From NCBI GenBank assembly GCA_945863085.1, contig CAMBCD010000006.1:1-23620 (forward strand): a stretch of DNA of 23,620 bases, written 5' to 3'. Shown piece after piece: positions 9,151 through 18,415 of this stretch. The position numbers and the translations under genes are program-made. Each line of letters starts with the position of its first letter. Position 1 is the stretch's first letter. The stretch is from Bordetella parapertussis (GTDB lineage Bacteria; Pseudomonadota; Gammaproteobacteria; Burkholderiales; SG8-41). The notes beneath the pieces were generated by a model. The model made no database searches. It saw only the letters and a list, made by a program, of their open reading frames with translations, and had not been told where the DNA came from.

Positions 9151-9924
9151 ATGAAATTCACCGTAGTAATCCCCGCCCGCTACGCCTCCTCGCGTTTCCC
9201 CGGCAAACCGCTGGCCGACATCGGCGGCAAACCGATGGTGGTGCGCGTCGCGGAACGGGCCGCAAAAAGCGGTGCGGCTCAAGTCATCATTGCCACCGAT
9301 GACGCCCGTATCGCCACCGCGGCCGGCAATCATGGTTATCAGGCACTGATGACACGCCGCGATCACGCTTCCGGCACCGACCGCCTCGCCGAAGTCGCCG
9401 CAAAACTCGGCCTCTCCGCCAACGCCATCGTCGTCAACGTGCAGGGTGACGAACCGCTGATTGCGCCTGCGCTGATCCGCCGTGTTGCGGAGAATCTCGC
9501 CACACACCGCGCCGCCGCCATTGCCACTGCCGCATGCCGCATCCGCGATGCGCGCGACATGGCTAATCCAAATGTGGTCAAGGTGGTGCTCGACAATCAG
9601 GGCTACGCGCTGTATTTCAGCCGCGCTCCGATTCCCTGGGCACGAGACCAGTTTTCGCCGGCAAAACTGGCCAAAGGCATCCGCGAATTGCCTGCGGGCC
9701 TGCCCACACTGCGTCATCTCGGCATTTACGCCTACCGCTGCAGTTTCCTGCGCGTATACGCCAGGCTTAAACCGGCGGCGATCGAACGCGCGGAAGCGCT
9801 GGAACAACTGCGCGCGCTGGCCCACGGTTACCGCATCAGCGTGGCCATCAGTGCCGCAGTGCCGCATCCCGGTGTCGATACACCCGCAGATTTGCGCAAA
9901 GTGCAACTGTTGTTTCGGCGCTGA
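9151..9924 (+). CDS. kdsB: 3-deoxy-manno-octulosonate cytidylyltransferase
   Basis: KdsB activates KDO as CMP-KDO for the inner core of lipopolysaccharide. The protein has 257 residues, close to the family norm of about 250. It opens with [19 protein letters not shown], the nucleotide-binding loop of the family, followed by [22 protein letters not shown] and [10 protein letters not shown], which carries the metal-binding Asp. [14 protein letters not shown] and HLGIYAYR come later, as expected. The frame is open upstream to 9091, but alignment favours 9151. The start is preceded by short repeats rather than a ribosome-binding site. It follows the Trm112-like gene by 71 bases and precedes adk, a conserved order. 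Confidence 0.96.
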   Translation: MKFTVVIPARYASSRFPGKPLADIGGKPMVVRVAERAAKSGAAQVIIATDDARIATAAGNHGYQALMTRRDHASGTDRLAEVAAKLGLSANAIVVNVQGDEPLIAPALIRRVAENLATHRAAAIATAACRIRDARDMANPNVVKVVLDNQGYALYFSRAPIPWARDQFSPAKLAKGIRELPAGLPTLRHLGIYAYRCSFLRVYARLKPAAIERAEALEQLRALAHGYRISVAISAAVPHPGVDTPADLRKVQLLFRR

Positions 9925-9926
9925 TT

Positions 9927-9954
9927 TTGCGGGCCGCGATGGCGCGGCTATACT
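9927..9954 (+). promoter_or_regulatory. Candidate promoter for adk
   Basis: TTGCGG (9927-9932) and TATACT (9949-9954) are 16 bases apart, inside the 63-base gap between kdsB and adk. Transcription would start near 9961 and give a leader of about 27 bases that lacks a Shine-Dalgarno sequence. Consensus match only. Confidence 0.45.
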
Positions 9955-9987
9955 TGTAACCCTTTCACACCAGTCCAGCACCATTTC

Positions 9988-10677
9988 ATGCGCATACTGT
10001 TACTCGGCCTGCCCGGTGCCGGCAAAGGCACACAGGCCCAATTCCTGACCGAACGCTACAGGATTCCGCAGATATCCACCGGCGACATGTTGCGCGAAGC
10101 CATCAAGGACGGCACGCCACTGGGCAACGAAGCGCGGTTGTATATGGACCGAGGCGCACTGGTGCCGGATCCGCTGGTCATTGCGCTGGTCAAAGAACGC
10201 ATCAAGTCGCCGGACTGCGCATCGGGCTTCATCATGGACGGTTTTCCGCGCACATTGCCGCAGGCTGAAGCGCTGCGCCGCGCCGGCGTCGACATCGACT
10301 TCGTGGTCGAGATCGAAGTGGGCGACGGCGAGATCCTGCGCCGCATGAGCGGCCGGCGCGTGCACCTCGCCTCCGGCCGTTCCTACCACATCGAATTCAA
10401 TCCGCCACGCGTGCCCGGCAAGGATGACGTCACCGGTGAGCCGCTGGTGCAGCGTTCGGACGATAATGAAAAGACTGTCATGAAACGCATACAGACCTAC
10501 CACGAGCAGACCAAACCCCTGATCAATTATTACCTGGACTGGGCCGCCAATGGTGACCGGCGTGCGCCGTATTACGTGAACATTTACGGCCGCGGCTCGG
10601 TTGACCACATCCGCGACAAGATGATTGCCGCGATCGAGTCGCACACTGTGCGCACACGGCCCGAAGGCGTCCAATAG
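9988..10677 (+). CDS. adk: Adenylate kinase
   Basis: Adk interconverts ATP plus AMP with two ADP. The 229 residues indicate the long form with a full LID domain. The P-loop GLPGAGKGT is at residues 7-15. [13 protein letters not shown] contributes the AMP site, and [15 protein letters not shown] the conserved Asp and Arg. The LID runs from about 122 to 160, beginning [12 protein letters not shown]. It contains no CxxC pairs, so it is the non-zinc type. The C-terminal tail is slightly longer than in E. coli (214 residues). Adk is the main sink for AMP released by PPi-producing activation reactions, which suits the adjacent PPi-metabolism genes. A promoter-like pair lies just upstream. Confidence 0.97.
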   Translation: MRILLLGLPGAGKGTQAQFLTERYRIPQISTGDMLREAIKDGTPLGNEARLYMDRGALVPDPLVIALVKERIKSPDCASGFIMDGFPRTLPQAEALRRAGVDIDFVVEIEVGDGEILRRMSGRRVHLASGRSYHIEFNPPRVPGKDDVTGEPLVQRSDDNEKTVMKRIQTYHEQTKPLINYYLDWAANGDRRAPYYVNIYGRGSVDHIRDKMIAAIESHTVRTRPEGVQ

Positions 10678-10706
10678 CCGCCTCTGCAACCGGCGCCGCC
10701 CGTTTC

Positions 10707-11975
10707 GTGCCTGCCCAGAACGCCCTCTACGCCCAATCCGGCGGCGTCACCGCCACCATCAATGCCTCGGCCTGCGGCGTGATCGAGGCTGCACGGCGCA
10801 GTCACCCGCGTATCGACCGCATCTATGCCGCGCGCAACGGCATCCTCGGCGCACTGGCCGAAGACCTGATCGACACCACCGCCGAATCCGCAGCGAGCAT
10901 CCGCGCGCTGATGCACACGCCCGGCGGCGCTTTCGGCTCCTGCCGTTATGACCTGTCGCCGCTGCCGCAGGGCCGCGCGCAATACGAACGCCTGATCGAG
11001 GTGTTCCGCGCCCACGACATCGGCTATTTTTTCTACAACGGCGGCAACGGCTCGGCGGAAACCGCACACCTGGTCGCGACCATCCTGCCGCGGCTGGGTT
11101 ATCCCGTGGTATCGATCGCGGTGCCGAAAACCATCGACAACGACATCGTGGGTTCCGATTCCAGCCCCGGTTTCGGTTCGGCTGCGAAGTTCGCCGCCAC
11201 CAGCCTGCGCGAAGCCATGGCCGACCTCGCGTCGATGGCTAACAGCTCAACCAAAGTATTCGTCATGGAAGTGATGGGCCGCTACACCGGCTGGATCGCC
11301 GCCGCCTGCGGCCTGGCATTGCCCGCCGGCCGCGACGGTCCTCTGCTGTTGCTGGTTCCTGAAATCCATTTCGAGCGCAAACGTTTTCTGGCAACGGTTC
11401 GAGCGCGAATTGCAAAACACGGCTGGTGCGCCATCGCGGTTGCCGAAGGCGTCTGCCTGCGCGACGGCCGCCGCCTGACCCAGGCCGGCGGCGACGGCAT
11501 CCCCGGCCACGAACAACTGGGGGGTGTCGCACCCCTGATCGCGGCCATGGTGCGCAAATCATTAAAGGTCAAAGTGCACTGGAGCGTGCTTGATTACGTG
11601 CAGCGTGCGGCACGCCACCTCGCCTCGAAAACCGACGTCGAACAGGCATATGCCGTGGGCCGCGCCGCGGTAACTTATGCCCTGCAGGGCAAAAGCGATG
11701 TAATGCCGGTCATCGAACGCAACAGCGACCAGCCCTATCGCTGGCGCATCTCGCCTGCGGCACTCGCCGGCATCATGAACCGCGAAAAACGCCTGCCGCG
11801 CGGATTCCTGACCGCCGATGGTTACCGGTTGACGCCCCGCGCCCGCGCCTATTTCATGCCGTTGATCCGCGGCGAAGCCTGGCCGCCGTTTGCCGGCGGT
11901 CTGCCGGTGCACGCGCAACTGAAGCTCAAACCGGTCAATCGGCGCCTGCAGTCCGCATTCCGGGCCCCGAAGTAA
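10707..11975 (+). CDS. pfp: Pyrophosphate-type 6-phosphofructokinase
   Basis: The 422-residue protein belongs to the PfkA superfamily, in the subgroup annotated as diphosphate--fructose-6-phosphate 1-phosphotransferase. This enzyme reversibly phosphorylates fructose-6-phosphate with PPi. It begins AQSGGVTATINASACGV, has VPKTIDNDIVGSD with Lys141 and catalytic Asp144, and MEVMGRYTGWIAAACGLA for sugar-phosphate binding. The PKTIDND lysine is the PPi-type residue, whereas ATP enzymes have PGTIDND. However, the other specificity position reads GGNGS with Gly115, where PPi enzymes normally have Asp, so the donor is not fully certain. The start is GTG at 10707, 29 bases after adk, with no clear ribosome-binding site. 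hppA lies downstream beyond a 311-base gap. Confidence 0.9.
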   Translation: MPAQNALYAQSGGVTATINASACGVIEAARRSHPRIDRIYAARNGILGALAEDLIDTTAESAASIRALMHTPGGAFGSCRYDLSPLPQGRAQYERLIEVFRAHDIGYFFYNGGNGSAETAHLVATILPRLGYPVVSIAVPKTIDNDIVGSDSSPGFGSAAKFAATSLREAMADLASMANSSTKVFVMEVMGRYTGWIAAACGLALPAGRDGPLLLLVPEIHFERKRFLATVRARIAKHGWCAIAVAEGVCLRDGRRLTQAGGDGIPGHEQLGGVAPLIAAMVRKSLKVKVHWSVLDYVQRAARHLASKTDVEQAYAVGRAAVTYALQGKSDVMPVIERNSDQPYRWRISPAALAGIMNREKRLPRGFLTADGYRLTPRARAYFMPLIRGEAWPPFAGGLPVHAQLKLKPVNRRLQSAFRAPK

Positions 11976-12286
11976 TTCCGTGACGTAACGCCGTACCACG
12001 GCCGGGAAACCCGGCAAGAAGCGGCGGGTTTTCCCTCATTTCCTTTTATAATGCGCGTTCCGTGAAATCGGGGCGTTAAAATAGAGGCCTTGCAGTCATG
12101 CGCGCCAGCCGTCCGGCCGCCGACACACAACCCGCACTCCCCGGTTTGCCGCGGATATTCGGGACCATGCCAGACGCGTGAAGCAGCGCAGGTCTTGCGC
12201 TGAGCCCGAAATAAAGGCACCCTAGCGCGGCTCCGGCTCTGCGCCGGCAAAGTTTATTCAATTAAAACAATAGGTTAGGAGTAATC
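11976..12286 (+). promoter_or_regulatory. pfp-hppA intergenic region: hairpin, promoter and long leader
   Basis: A hairpin with arms AAACCCG (12007-12013) and CGGGTTT (12025-12031) runs into a short T stretch and may terminate pfp transcripts. It competes with the perfect hairpin GCCGGGAAACCCGGC (12001-12015). A perfect TATAAT sits at 12047-12052 but without a good -35. A second TAAAAT is at 12077-12082. The remaining leader of about 200 bases is GC-rich and contains the hairpin AGCGCAGGTCTTGCGCT, then becomes AT-rich just before the strong Shine-Dalgarno AGGAG (12277-12281). I recognise no known riboswitch class and no gene in it. Confidence 0.45.
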
Positions 12287-14356
12287 ATGACGAATGGTTT
12301 GATTTTTGCGCTGGTCTGCGCCATCGCCGCGCTCGCCTATGGCGGCCTGTCGATCCGATGGATCGTCGCGCAACCCACCGGCAATGACCGCATGCGCGAA
12401 ATCGCTGCAGCAATTCAAGCCGGTGCGCAGGCCTACCTGAATCGCCAGTACACCACCATCGCCATCGTCGGCGCCGTGCTGTTCGTGCTGATCTGGATCC
12501 TGCTCGGCGGCACCACTGGGGCGGCTTTCGCCGTCGGCGCCGTGCTGTCGGGCCTGGCCGGCTATATCGGCATGAACGTGTCAGTGCGCGCCAATGTGCG
12601 CACGGCAGAAGCCGCACGCCACGGCATCAACCCGGCACTGGACATCGCCTTCCGCGGCGGCGCCATCACCGGCATGCTGGTGGTCGGCCTGGGCCTGCTC
12701 GGCACGGTCGGCTTCTTCTGGTACCTGATCAGCACCGCCGGCTACGACGCGAAGATGAACGACATCATCAAACCGCTGATCGGCCTGGCTTTCGGTTCGT
12801 CACTGATTTCGATTTTCGCGCGCCTGGGCGGCGGCATTTTCACCAAGGGCGCGGACGTCGGCGCCGACCTGGTGGGCAAGGTCGAAGCCGGCATTCCCGA
12901 AGATGATCCGCGCAACCCCGCGGTGATCGCCGACAACGTCGGCGACAACGTCGGCGACTGCGCAGGCATGGCCGCCGACCTGTTCGAGACCTATGTGGTG
13001 ACCATCATCGCAACCATGGTGCTCGCCGCACTGATGCTGCCCAAACCCGAAATCGTACAGGGCGCCGTGATGTACCCGCTGGTGCTCGGCGGCTTCGCCA
13101 TCATCGCCTCCATCGTCGGCGCCTTTTTCGTCAAGACCTCCGACGGCAAGAACATCATGGGCGCGCTGTATCGTGGCCTGATCGTCGCCGGCGTGCTGGC
13201 GCTGATCGCGTTCTACCCGATTACCAGCTGGATGCTCGGCAACATCAGCGAGCATTACCCGAACCTGTCAGTGATGAAGCTCTACGGCGCCGCCGTCGTC
13301 GGCCTGGTGCTGACCGCGTTCCTGGTATGGATCACCGAGTACTACACCGGCACGGAGTACGCGCCGGTGCGGCACGTGGCGGCAGCCTCGACCACCGGTC
13401 ACGGCACCAACATCATCGCCGGCCTCGGCGTATCGATGCGCTCCACCGCATGGCCGGTGCTTGCGGTCTGCGTTGCAATCTACGTGTCGTACACGCTTGG
13501 CGGCCTCTACGGCATCGCCATTGCCGCGACCTCCATGCTGTCAATGGCCGGGATCATCGTGGCGCTTGACGCCTACGGCCCGATCACCGACAACGCCGGC
13601 GGCATCGCCGAGATGTCGGATATGCCGAAAGAAGTGCGCGCCGTGACCGACCCGCTGGACGCCGTGGGCAACACCACCAAGGCGGTGACCAAGGGTTACG
13701 CCATCGGCTCAGCCGGCCTGGCATCACTGGTGCTGTTCGCCGACTACACCCACAAGATCGAGGAAACCGGCCGCGTCATCACCTTTGACCTGTCGAACCC
13801 CGCGGTCATCATCGGCCTTTTTGCCGGCGGCATGATCCCCTACCTGTTTGGCGCAATGGCAATGGAAGCCGTTGGCCGTGCCGCTGGTTCGGTGGTCGTT
13901 GAAGTGCGCCGCCAGTTCAAGGAAATCACCGGCATCATGGAAGGTACCGCCAAACCCGATTATTCGCGCGCGGTGGACATGCTGACGCGCGCCGCGATCA
14001 AGGAAATGATCGTGCCGTCGCTGCTGCCGGTGCTCGCACCGGTCGCAGTTGCGTTAATCGTCGGCACACTGATGGGCAGGGATGCCGGCGTGCAGGCGCT
14101 CGGCGGCATGCTGATGGGCACCATCGTCACCGGGCTCTTCGTTGCCATCTCGATGTGCACCGGCGGCGGCGCCTGGGACAATGCCAAGAAGTACATTGAG
14201 GACGGCAACCACGGCGGCAAAGGTTCCGAGGCGCACAAGGCCGCGGTGACCGGTGACACCGTGGGTGATCCCTACAAGGATACCGCCGGCCCCGCAATCA
14301 ACCCGCTGATCAAGATCATCAACATCGTGGCGCTGCTGATCGTGCCGCTGCTGTAA
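12287..14356 (+). CDS. hppA: Proton-translocating membrane pyrophosphatase (K+-independent type)
   Basis: The 689-residue integral membrane protein, with about 16 helices, couples PPi hydrolysis to proton pumping. The hallmark segment [20 protein letters not shown] is near residues 181-200, followed by [19 protein letters not shown] and [13 protein letters not shown], which carry the Mg-PPi-binding acidic residues. [18 protein letters not shown] and the C-terminal [21 protein letters not shown] are also diagnostic. The GNTTKA motif has Lys465, the residue that marks K+-independent H+-pumping enzymes (GNTTAA in K+-dependent ones); this is established for the family. AGGAG lies five bases before the ATG. 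With pfp it suggests recovery of PPi energy as glycolytic flux or proton motive force. A strong terminator follows. Confidence 0.97.
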   Translation: MTNGLIFALVCAIAALAYGGLSIRWIVAQPTGNDRMREIAAAIQAGAQAYLNRQYTTIAIVGAVLFVLIWILLGGTTGAAFAVGAVLSGLAGYIGMNVSVRANVRTAEAARHGINPALDIAFRGGAITGMLVVGLGLLGTVGFFWYLISTAGYDAKMNDIIKPLIGLAFGSSLISIFARLGGGIFTKGADVGADLVGKVEAGIPEDDPRNPAVIADNVGDNVGDCAGMAADLFETYVVTIIATMVLAALMLPKPEIVQGAVMYPLVLGGFAIIASIVGAFFVKTSDGKNIMGALYRGLIVAGVLALIAFYPITSWMLGNISEHYPNLSVMKLYGAAVVGLVLTAFLVWITEYYTGTEYAPVRHVAAASTTGHGTNIIAGLGVSMRSTAWPVLAVCVAIYVSYTLGGLYGIAIAATSMLSMAGIIVALDAYGPITDNAGGIAEMSDMPKEVRAVTDPLDAVGNTTKAVTKGYAIGSAGLASLVLFADYTHKIEETGRVITFDLSNPAVIIGLFAGGMIPYLFGAMAMEAVGRAAGSVVVEVRRQFKEITGIMEGTAKPDYSRAVDMLTRAAIKEMIVPSLLPVLAPVAVALIVGTLMGRDAGVQALGGMLMGTIVTGLFVAISMCTGGGAWDNAKKYIEDGNHGGKGSEAHKAAVTGDTVGDPYKDTAGPAINPLIKIINIVALLIVPLL

Positions 14357-14374
14357 AGGTTCATGCCCCGATAT

Positions 14375-14405
14375 AAAAACGGCCGGGTTATCCCGGCCGT
14401 TTTTT
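14375..14405. terminator. Strong bidirectional terminator after hppA
   Basis: Arms AAAAACGGCCGGG (14375-14387) and CCCGGCCGTTTTT (14392-14404) pair perfectly around a four-base loop, with T and A runs on both sides. It can end hppA transcripts on the plus strand and the convergent minus-strand operon ending at 14422. Confidence 0.92.
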
Positions 14406-14421
14406 ATTGCCCCCGCGTCCG

Positions 14422-15498
14422 TCAGGACTTCATGTTCTCCAGAAACCAGGCTGCCGGCAGTTTGCGGCCGAGGCCGGCGGCACGGGCACGCTCGTAGACC
14501 ACGGGCGCCACGGCTGCAAACTGCAATCCCGTACCGCCGTTATTCTTGAATACCGTGATGTCGTCGCGGCCATGGCGCAGCGGCGATGTGCTCGCCACAA
14601 GGTCTGGCAGGTCGATTATCTTTTCCCAACTGAGGATGCCGGCAGCCACCGGGCCGGCGAGGTCACCGTTGCCATGCTCGATCGCGCCCGCCTTGGAATG
14701 CGCAACCACCAGTGCGGCGCGACGCATGCATTCATTGTCGAGTTCCCGCCGGGTACTGCCCTTGTCCCCACTGACGATGGACACCACATGTGCGCCCGGT
14801 GCAAGCCAGCGTCCGTCAAGCACCGGCTCACTGGCATTGGTTGCTGCAATCACGATATCAGCGCCACTGACCGCCGCCTGTGCCGTTGCCGCGGCCTCCG
14901 CGGCAATGCCGAGTTCCGCACGCGCCCGCGCCACAAACACATCGAGTCGCGCTGCCGTCGGCGCGTACACCCGAACCCGGCGCAGTTTGCGAACAGCGGC
15001 TGCCGCCTGCAGATGCCACCACGCCTGCTCCCCCGACCCCAGCAATGCAAGGTCAGCAGCGTCTTCACGGGCAAGCAGGCGCACGCTCAGCGCGCTGGTG
15101 CAGGCCACGCGCACCAGCTGGATCAATCCGTCGTGAATGATTGCGACCGGCGCGACATCGCGGGTACTGAACAGGAAGATCAATCCACAGTAGGTGCCGC
15201 CGGGGCCGCGCGCCAGCTTGTCACGCCGCGCGCGGCCGCCGACCTTGCCCTCGAACACCGCGTCCGATGTAATGCGGAGTGTCATGTAGCCGTCGCCGAA
15301 CAGTGCACCCTCCATGCTCTTGAAGCAATAACTGACGTCGGGCTCATCCAGCGGCACCCGGGTCTGGCTTCGGGCACGCTCGACGGACCTGCCATCAGCC
15401 ATGGCACGGTAGGCGCTCTCAAGAGCAGCCATGCAGGCTTCGAGATCAAAAACACGGGCCACATCATTGTTGTCGAGCACCAGCAGTTCGTCAGCCAT
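14422..15498 (-). CDS. Ornithine cyclodeaminase / mu-crystallin family protein
   Basis: The 358-residue protein belongs to the NAD(P)-dependent OCD/mu-crystallin family. An N-terminal substrate and dimerisation region includes YMTLRITSDAVFEGKVGGRA. The Rossmann dinucleotide-binding fold begins at LALLGSGEQAWWHLQA (Gly154, Gly156). GADIVIAATNASEPVLDG and VSIVSGDKGSTRRELD follow, the latter a family motif with the catalytic-region Asp. Members include ornithine cyclodeaminase, alanine dehydrogenase, lysine cyclodeaminase and ketimine reductases, so the substrate cannot be assigned. It is the last gene of a minus-strand operon, 15 bases after the Bug receptor gene, which suggests the receptor may deliver a related organic acid or amino acid. 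Confidence 0.88.
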   Translation of the reverse strand: MADELLVLDNNDVARVFDLEACMAALESAYRAMADGRSVERARSQTRVPLDEPDVSYCFKSMEGALFGDGYMTLRITSDAVFEGKVGGRARRDKLARGPGGTYCGLIFLFSTRDVAPVAIIHDGLIQLVRVACTSALSVRLLAREDAADLALLGSGEQAWWHLQAAAAVRKLRRVRVYAPTAARLDVFVARARAELGIAAEAAATAQAAVSGADIVIAATNASEPVLDGRWLAPGAHVVSIVSGDKGSTRRELDNECMRRAALVVAHSKAGAIEHGNGDLAGPVAAGILSWEKIIDLPDLVASTSPLRHGRDDITVFKNNGGTGLQFAAVAPVVYERARAAGLGRKLPAAWFLENMKS

Positions 15499-15513
15499 GG
15501 CGGTAAGTGCGCC

Positions 15514-16503
15514 TTATTTTGCGAGCCCGAGATCGGTCATGATGGCCTTGGTCTGGGCATATTCAAGGTCCATGTATTTGGCGAATTCCCCGCTGCGCAG
15601 AAAATTGCCGTCCCAGAACTGCTTGTCGAGCACTGATTTCCATTCATCGGTGGCGACCACCCTGGACAACACCTCTTCCCAATAGGTGATCTGTGCCGTC
15701 GTCATCCCCTTGGGGCCGATGATCGCCCGCCAGTTGGACAACGAAACGTCATATCCCTGCTCGCGCAGAGTGGGCACCTGGGCAAGTTCACCACCCATGC
15801 GCTGCGGTGCGCTGACTGAAAGGATGTGTGTCTTGCCGTCGCGCATCCGGCCGAACGCCGTGCCGACAGCGGAGGAGACCACCTGGATGTGTCCGCCGAG
15901 TACGGCGGTAATGCCCTCGGCATTGGTCTTGAACACCACGATTTTCAGCCGCCGGGGATCAATGCCGCCGGCTTTCGCCAGCAGCGACATCGCCAGGTGA
16001 TTGGTACCACCGCGGTTGCTGACGCCGATGGCAATCGAATCCGGATCTTTCTTCAGCTGTTCGACGAGGTCCTTCGCGTTACGGTACGGCGAGTCTGATC
16101 GAACGGAAAACGCGGTGAATTCGTTGACCAGCAGCGCGATCGGCGTGAAATCGGTGTACTGCTGCCGCCCTGCGATGGTATTGGCAATCAGCGTCGGATT
16201 GCCGATGTCCAAAAAATGCGCGTCACCCGGATTCTGGTTGATATAGGCCCGCGAAATCGTCTGGTTGCCGCCCGGCTTGTTGAGCACTGAAACAGGCACC
16301 GGCACCAGCTTCTGCTCCTGGATGATTTTCTGGATGATGCGCGCGATGCGGTCGTTGCTGCCGCCGGGAGCGGACGATACCACTATCTCCACCGCTTTCT
16401 CCGGCTTCCATGCCTGCGCAATGCCCGCTGTGGACGCTGCCGCAAGAACAAATCCCGCCGCGACTGACGCAAGATGATTTAATGCAATGTATCTGCCAAC
16501 CAT
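15514..16503 (-). CDS. Bug-family tripartite tricarboxylate transporter receptor (TctC-like)
   Basis: The 329-residue protein has a signal peptide with a hydrophobic core at residues 11-29 and a likely cleavage after AQA (residue 31). The mature protein starts WKPEKAVEIVVSSAPGGSNDRIARII, the classic Bug/TctC beginning, and contains NKPGGNQTISRAYI, IGNPTLIANTI, and GGHIQVVSSAVGTAFGRMRDGK in the second lobe. Such periplasmic proteins bind carboxylates by closing two lobes, and are greatly expanded in Burkholderiales as orphans. No tctA or tctB membrane genes are here. AGGAGG sits just upstream of the ATG, the best ribosome-binding site of the operon. The ligand is unknown; the downstream OCD-family enzyme may act on it. 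Confidence 0.92.
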   Translation of the reverse strand: MVGRYIALNHLASVAAGFVLAAASTAGIAQAWKPEKAVEIVVSSAPGGSNDRIARIIQKIIQEQKLVPVPVSVLNKPGGNQTISRAYINQNPGDAHFLDIGNPTLIANTIAGRQQYTDFTPIALLVNEFTAFSVRSDSPYRNAKDLVEQLKKDPDSIAIGVSNRGGTNHLAMSLLAKAGGIDPRRLKIVVFKTNAEGITAVLGGHIQVVSSAVGTAFGRMRDGKTHILSVSAPQRMGGELAQVPTLREQGYDVSLSNWRAIIGPKGMTTAQITYWEEVLSRVVATDEWKSVLDKQFWDGNFLRSGEFAKYMDLEYAQTKAIMTDLGLAK

Positions 16504-16528
16504 GATTACCTCCTCCGGGAAACGTTGC

Positions 16529-17263
16529 TCAGGTCTTGATCTGGGGTGAAGTGTCGTTGTCGATCAGTGCATACAGCGTGCGCGATTCGAACTCGCGGTG
16601 GTAGAGGATGTACACCACCCATGCCGTGGCAATCAGCATCAGGTACGGATGCAGGACCCAGGTCATCGCCGCCAGCGCGAAATAATAGGCGCGCAGGCCG
16701 TGGTTGAAATTGGTGCCCGCGTATGAGGTCACCAGCGCGATGCGGTTGATGACAGCGGCGTACTGCTCGGCATTATCGTCCTTGGGCTGCTTGGGCGCGG
16801 CACCGACCAGCGTCGAACAGAAGCCCAGCTGGCGGATCGCCCATGAGAATTTGAAAAATGCATACACGAAAATCAGCACCAGCAGCACGATCTTGATTTC
16901 CAGCAGCCGCGTCGAAGCCTTGACCGTGAACGGCAACCCTGACACCACGTCCATCGCCTGCTGCACGTAACCCAGCAGTGCGATCAGCGCACCCAGCACC
17001 AGCATGGTGGTCGAGGCAAAAAACTGCGAGCTGCGGGTCAGGTTGCGCATGATGTTCACGTCAACCATGCGGTTGTCACGCCCGATCATGCGCACCATCC
17101 ATTCCCGGCGATAACCATCCATGGCGCTGTGCAGCGTCGGCACTGATTTTGCACGCCATTCGGCAAACATGGCGTAACCGGCCCAGGACAGCAGGAAAAA
17201 CAGGCTGGCCGCGATATCGTACCAGGTCAGGCTCAGTTCAGTGAGAATGCGCTCCACGGGCAT
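16529..17263 (-). CDS. DUF599-family integral membrane protein
   Basis: The 244-residue protein has about four to five membrane helices, near residues 12-32, 80-100, 118-140 and 185-215. It matches the DUF599 family: WYDIAASLFFLLSWAGYAMF at the start, REWMVRMIGRDNRMVDVNIM in the loop, RSSQFFASTTMLVLGALIALLG, and NFNHGLRAYYFALAAMTW late in the protein. The biochemical role of the family is unknown. AGGAGT is six bases before the ATG at 17263. It lies 17 bases after the FIST gene and 25 bases before the Bug receptor gene on the same strand, so it is very likely part of that operon. Confidence 0.87.
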   Translation of the reverse strand: MPVERILTELSLTWYDIAASLFFLLSWAGYAMFAEWRAKSVPTLHSAMDGYRREWMVRMIGRDNRMVDVNIMRNLTRSSQFFASTTMLVLGALIALLGYVQQAMDVVSGLPFTVKASTRLLEIKIVLLVLIFVYAFFKFSWAIRQLGFCSTLVGAAPKQPKDDNAEQYAAVINRIALVTSYAGTNFNHGLRAYYFALAAMTWVLHPYLMLIATAWVVYILYHREFESRTLYALIDNDTSPQIKT

Positions 17264-17280
17264 GGCTACTCCTGTTGTTT

Positions 17281-18414
17281 TTAGAGAAACAACGTCAGCA
17301 CTCCAGTATAGCCATAGAGCCTGTTGTGCGAAATCTCGCCATTACAGAAAAAACCGGCGAGCGGCACATCGCCCAGCGCTGACTGGATCATCTTCAACTC
17401 TTCGGACTTGCCGCCGAGCAGCGCACCGCCGCGCCCCAGGCAGGAGTAATACAAGGCGCCGCGCGGGCTGGTGTACAAACCCTCGCGGATGCTGTCGAGC
17501 ATGCGGGTCATGTCGGCGCGGGCAGTGTCATGATCGCGCCGGCAAAACTGCAGGCGCTGTCCCTTGCGCGCCTGGTCGCCGATGGCAATCAGCTTGTTGC
17601 CGGGATCGATGCCGATCAGGTTGCGCACCACGTATTCGCCGGTGTCACTGCCGGACACCGACAGGCCGACAAAAATCTGTCCGCCGAGCTGCGCCAGTTC
17701 CTCGTTGGCGCTGATGCCGACATCGCTGCGCAGCACTTCCAGTGCGGGACGGCCATCGAGCTCGATAATGATGTTGTTCTGGGCACCGGTGATTTCATGC
17801 GCGGGCCGCACCGGGGCGCAGCCCTGGGTCAGCCGCGTCGCCACCGTCACCGCATCGGAAAACGCCACGCCGGACATGCCGCCCAGCGCCACGCCATCGG
17901 CCAGCAGCGGGTTGGTGGCGCCACGCGAACTGGCCAGACCGCCCACCAGGAAACCGCTTTCGGTACGTTTGGCCAGCAGACGGATCTGCTGCGCGACGTC
18001 CCCGGACAGCGGATCAGCGTGGACCACCGCAATGCTTGACGGCGCATCACCGCATTGCAGGTCGGCGGACTGGATCTGCGCTGCGCCGGAAACGGCGCTG
18101 AACACACGAAAACTGTCCGGCGGAAAATCACCGATCATCGCGACAATCGCAGGCTCGTCGAGATATTCGACACCGGTGGCACAGATGCCGATGCCTACGG
18201 TGCCCACCCAGTGCGCAACCCCGGTCGCCTCGGCAAAATGGCAGTGAATCTCCGGCAATGCATCGGCGAAAAAATCCGTCACATACAGAAAACCCAGGTT
18301 GCCGGCGCCCGCATTTCTGCCGGCGTCGAGTTGCGCCAGGCAAACCTGCGCGGCAGCTCGCCAGTCGGCGGCGACGGCGTGCCCGAGACGGAATCCGGTC
18401 ACGGCAAACGGCAC
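17281..18414 (-). CDS. FIST N- and C-terminal domain protein (putative signal sensor)
   Basis: The 377-residue protein has a FIST_N domain (about residues 30-200, with LGFLYVTDFFADALPEI, TGVEYLDEPAIVAMI and FLVGGLASSRG) and a FIST_C domain (about 220-365). The latter ends with the family's ALYYSCLGRGGAL and GFFCNGEISHNRLYGYTGVLTLF. FIST domains occur in bacterial signal transduction proteins and are proposed to sense small ligands, perhaps amino acids. This copy has no kinase, cyclase or chemoreceptor domain, so it could only signal through a partner. The GTG start at 18414 is one base after the upstream GST stop codon, and no Shine-Dalgarno is visible, so translation is probably coupled to the GST gene. 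Confidence 0.85.
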   Translation of the reverse strand: MPFAVTGFRLGHAVAADWRAAAQVCLAQLDAGRNAGAGNLGFLYVTDFFADALPEIHCHFAEATGVAHWVGTVGIGICATGVEYLDEPAIVAMIGDFPPDSFRVFSAVSGAAQIQSADLQCGDAPSSIAVVHADPLSGDVAQQIRLLAKRTESGFLVGGLASSRGATNPLLADGVALGGMSGVAFSDAVTVATRLTQGCAPVRPAHEITGAQNNIIIELDGRPALEVLRSDVGISANEELAQLGGQIFVGLSVSGSDTGEYVVRNLIGIDPGNKLIAIGDQARKGQRLQFCRRDHDTARADMTRMLDSIREGLYTSPRGALYYSCLGRGGALLGGKSEELKMIQSALGDVPLAGFFCNGEISHNRLYGYTGVLTLFL

Positions 18415-18415
18415 G

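Noticed and set aside
9130..9984. A 284-codon minus-strand open frame opposite kdsB
   Set aside because: It is a shadow of kdsB, whose motifs are complete; the antisense product is low-complexity and has no recognisable domain.
12001..12015. The perfect hairpin GCCGGGAAACCCGGC as the pfp terminator
   Set aside because: No T run follows directly; the overlapping AAACCCG/CGGGTTT hairpin fits a terminator better.
14407..15636. A 409-codon plus-strand frame opposite the OCD-family gene
   Set aside because: The minus-strand gene has full family motifs and operon spacing; the plus frame begins inside the terminator and has no ribosome-binding site.
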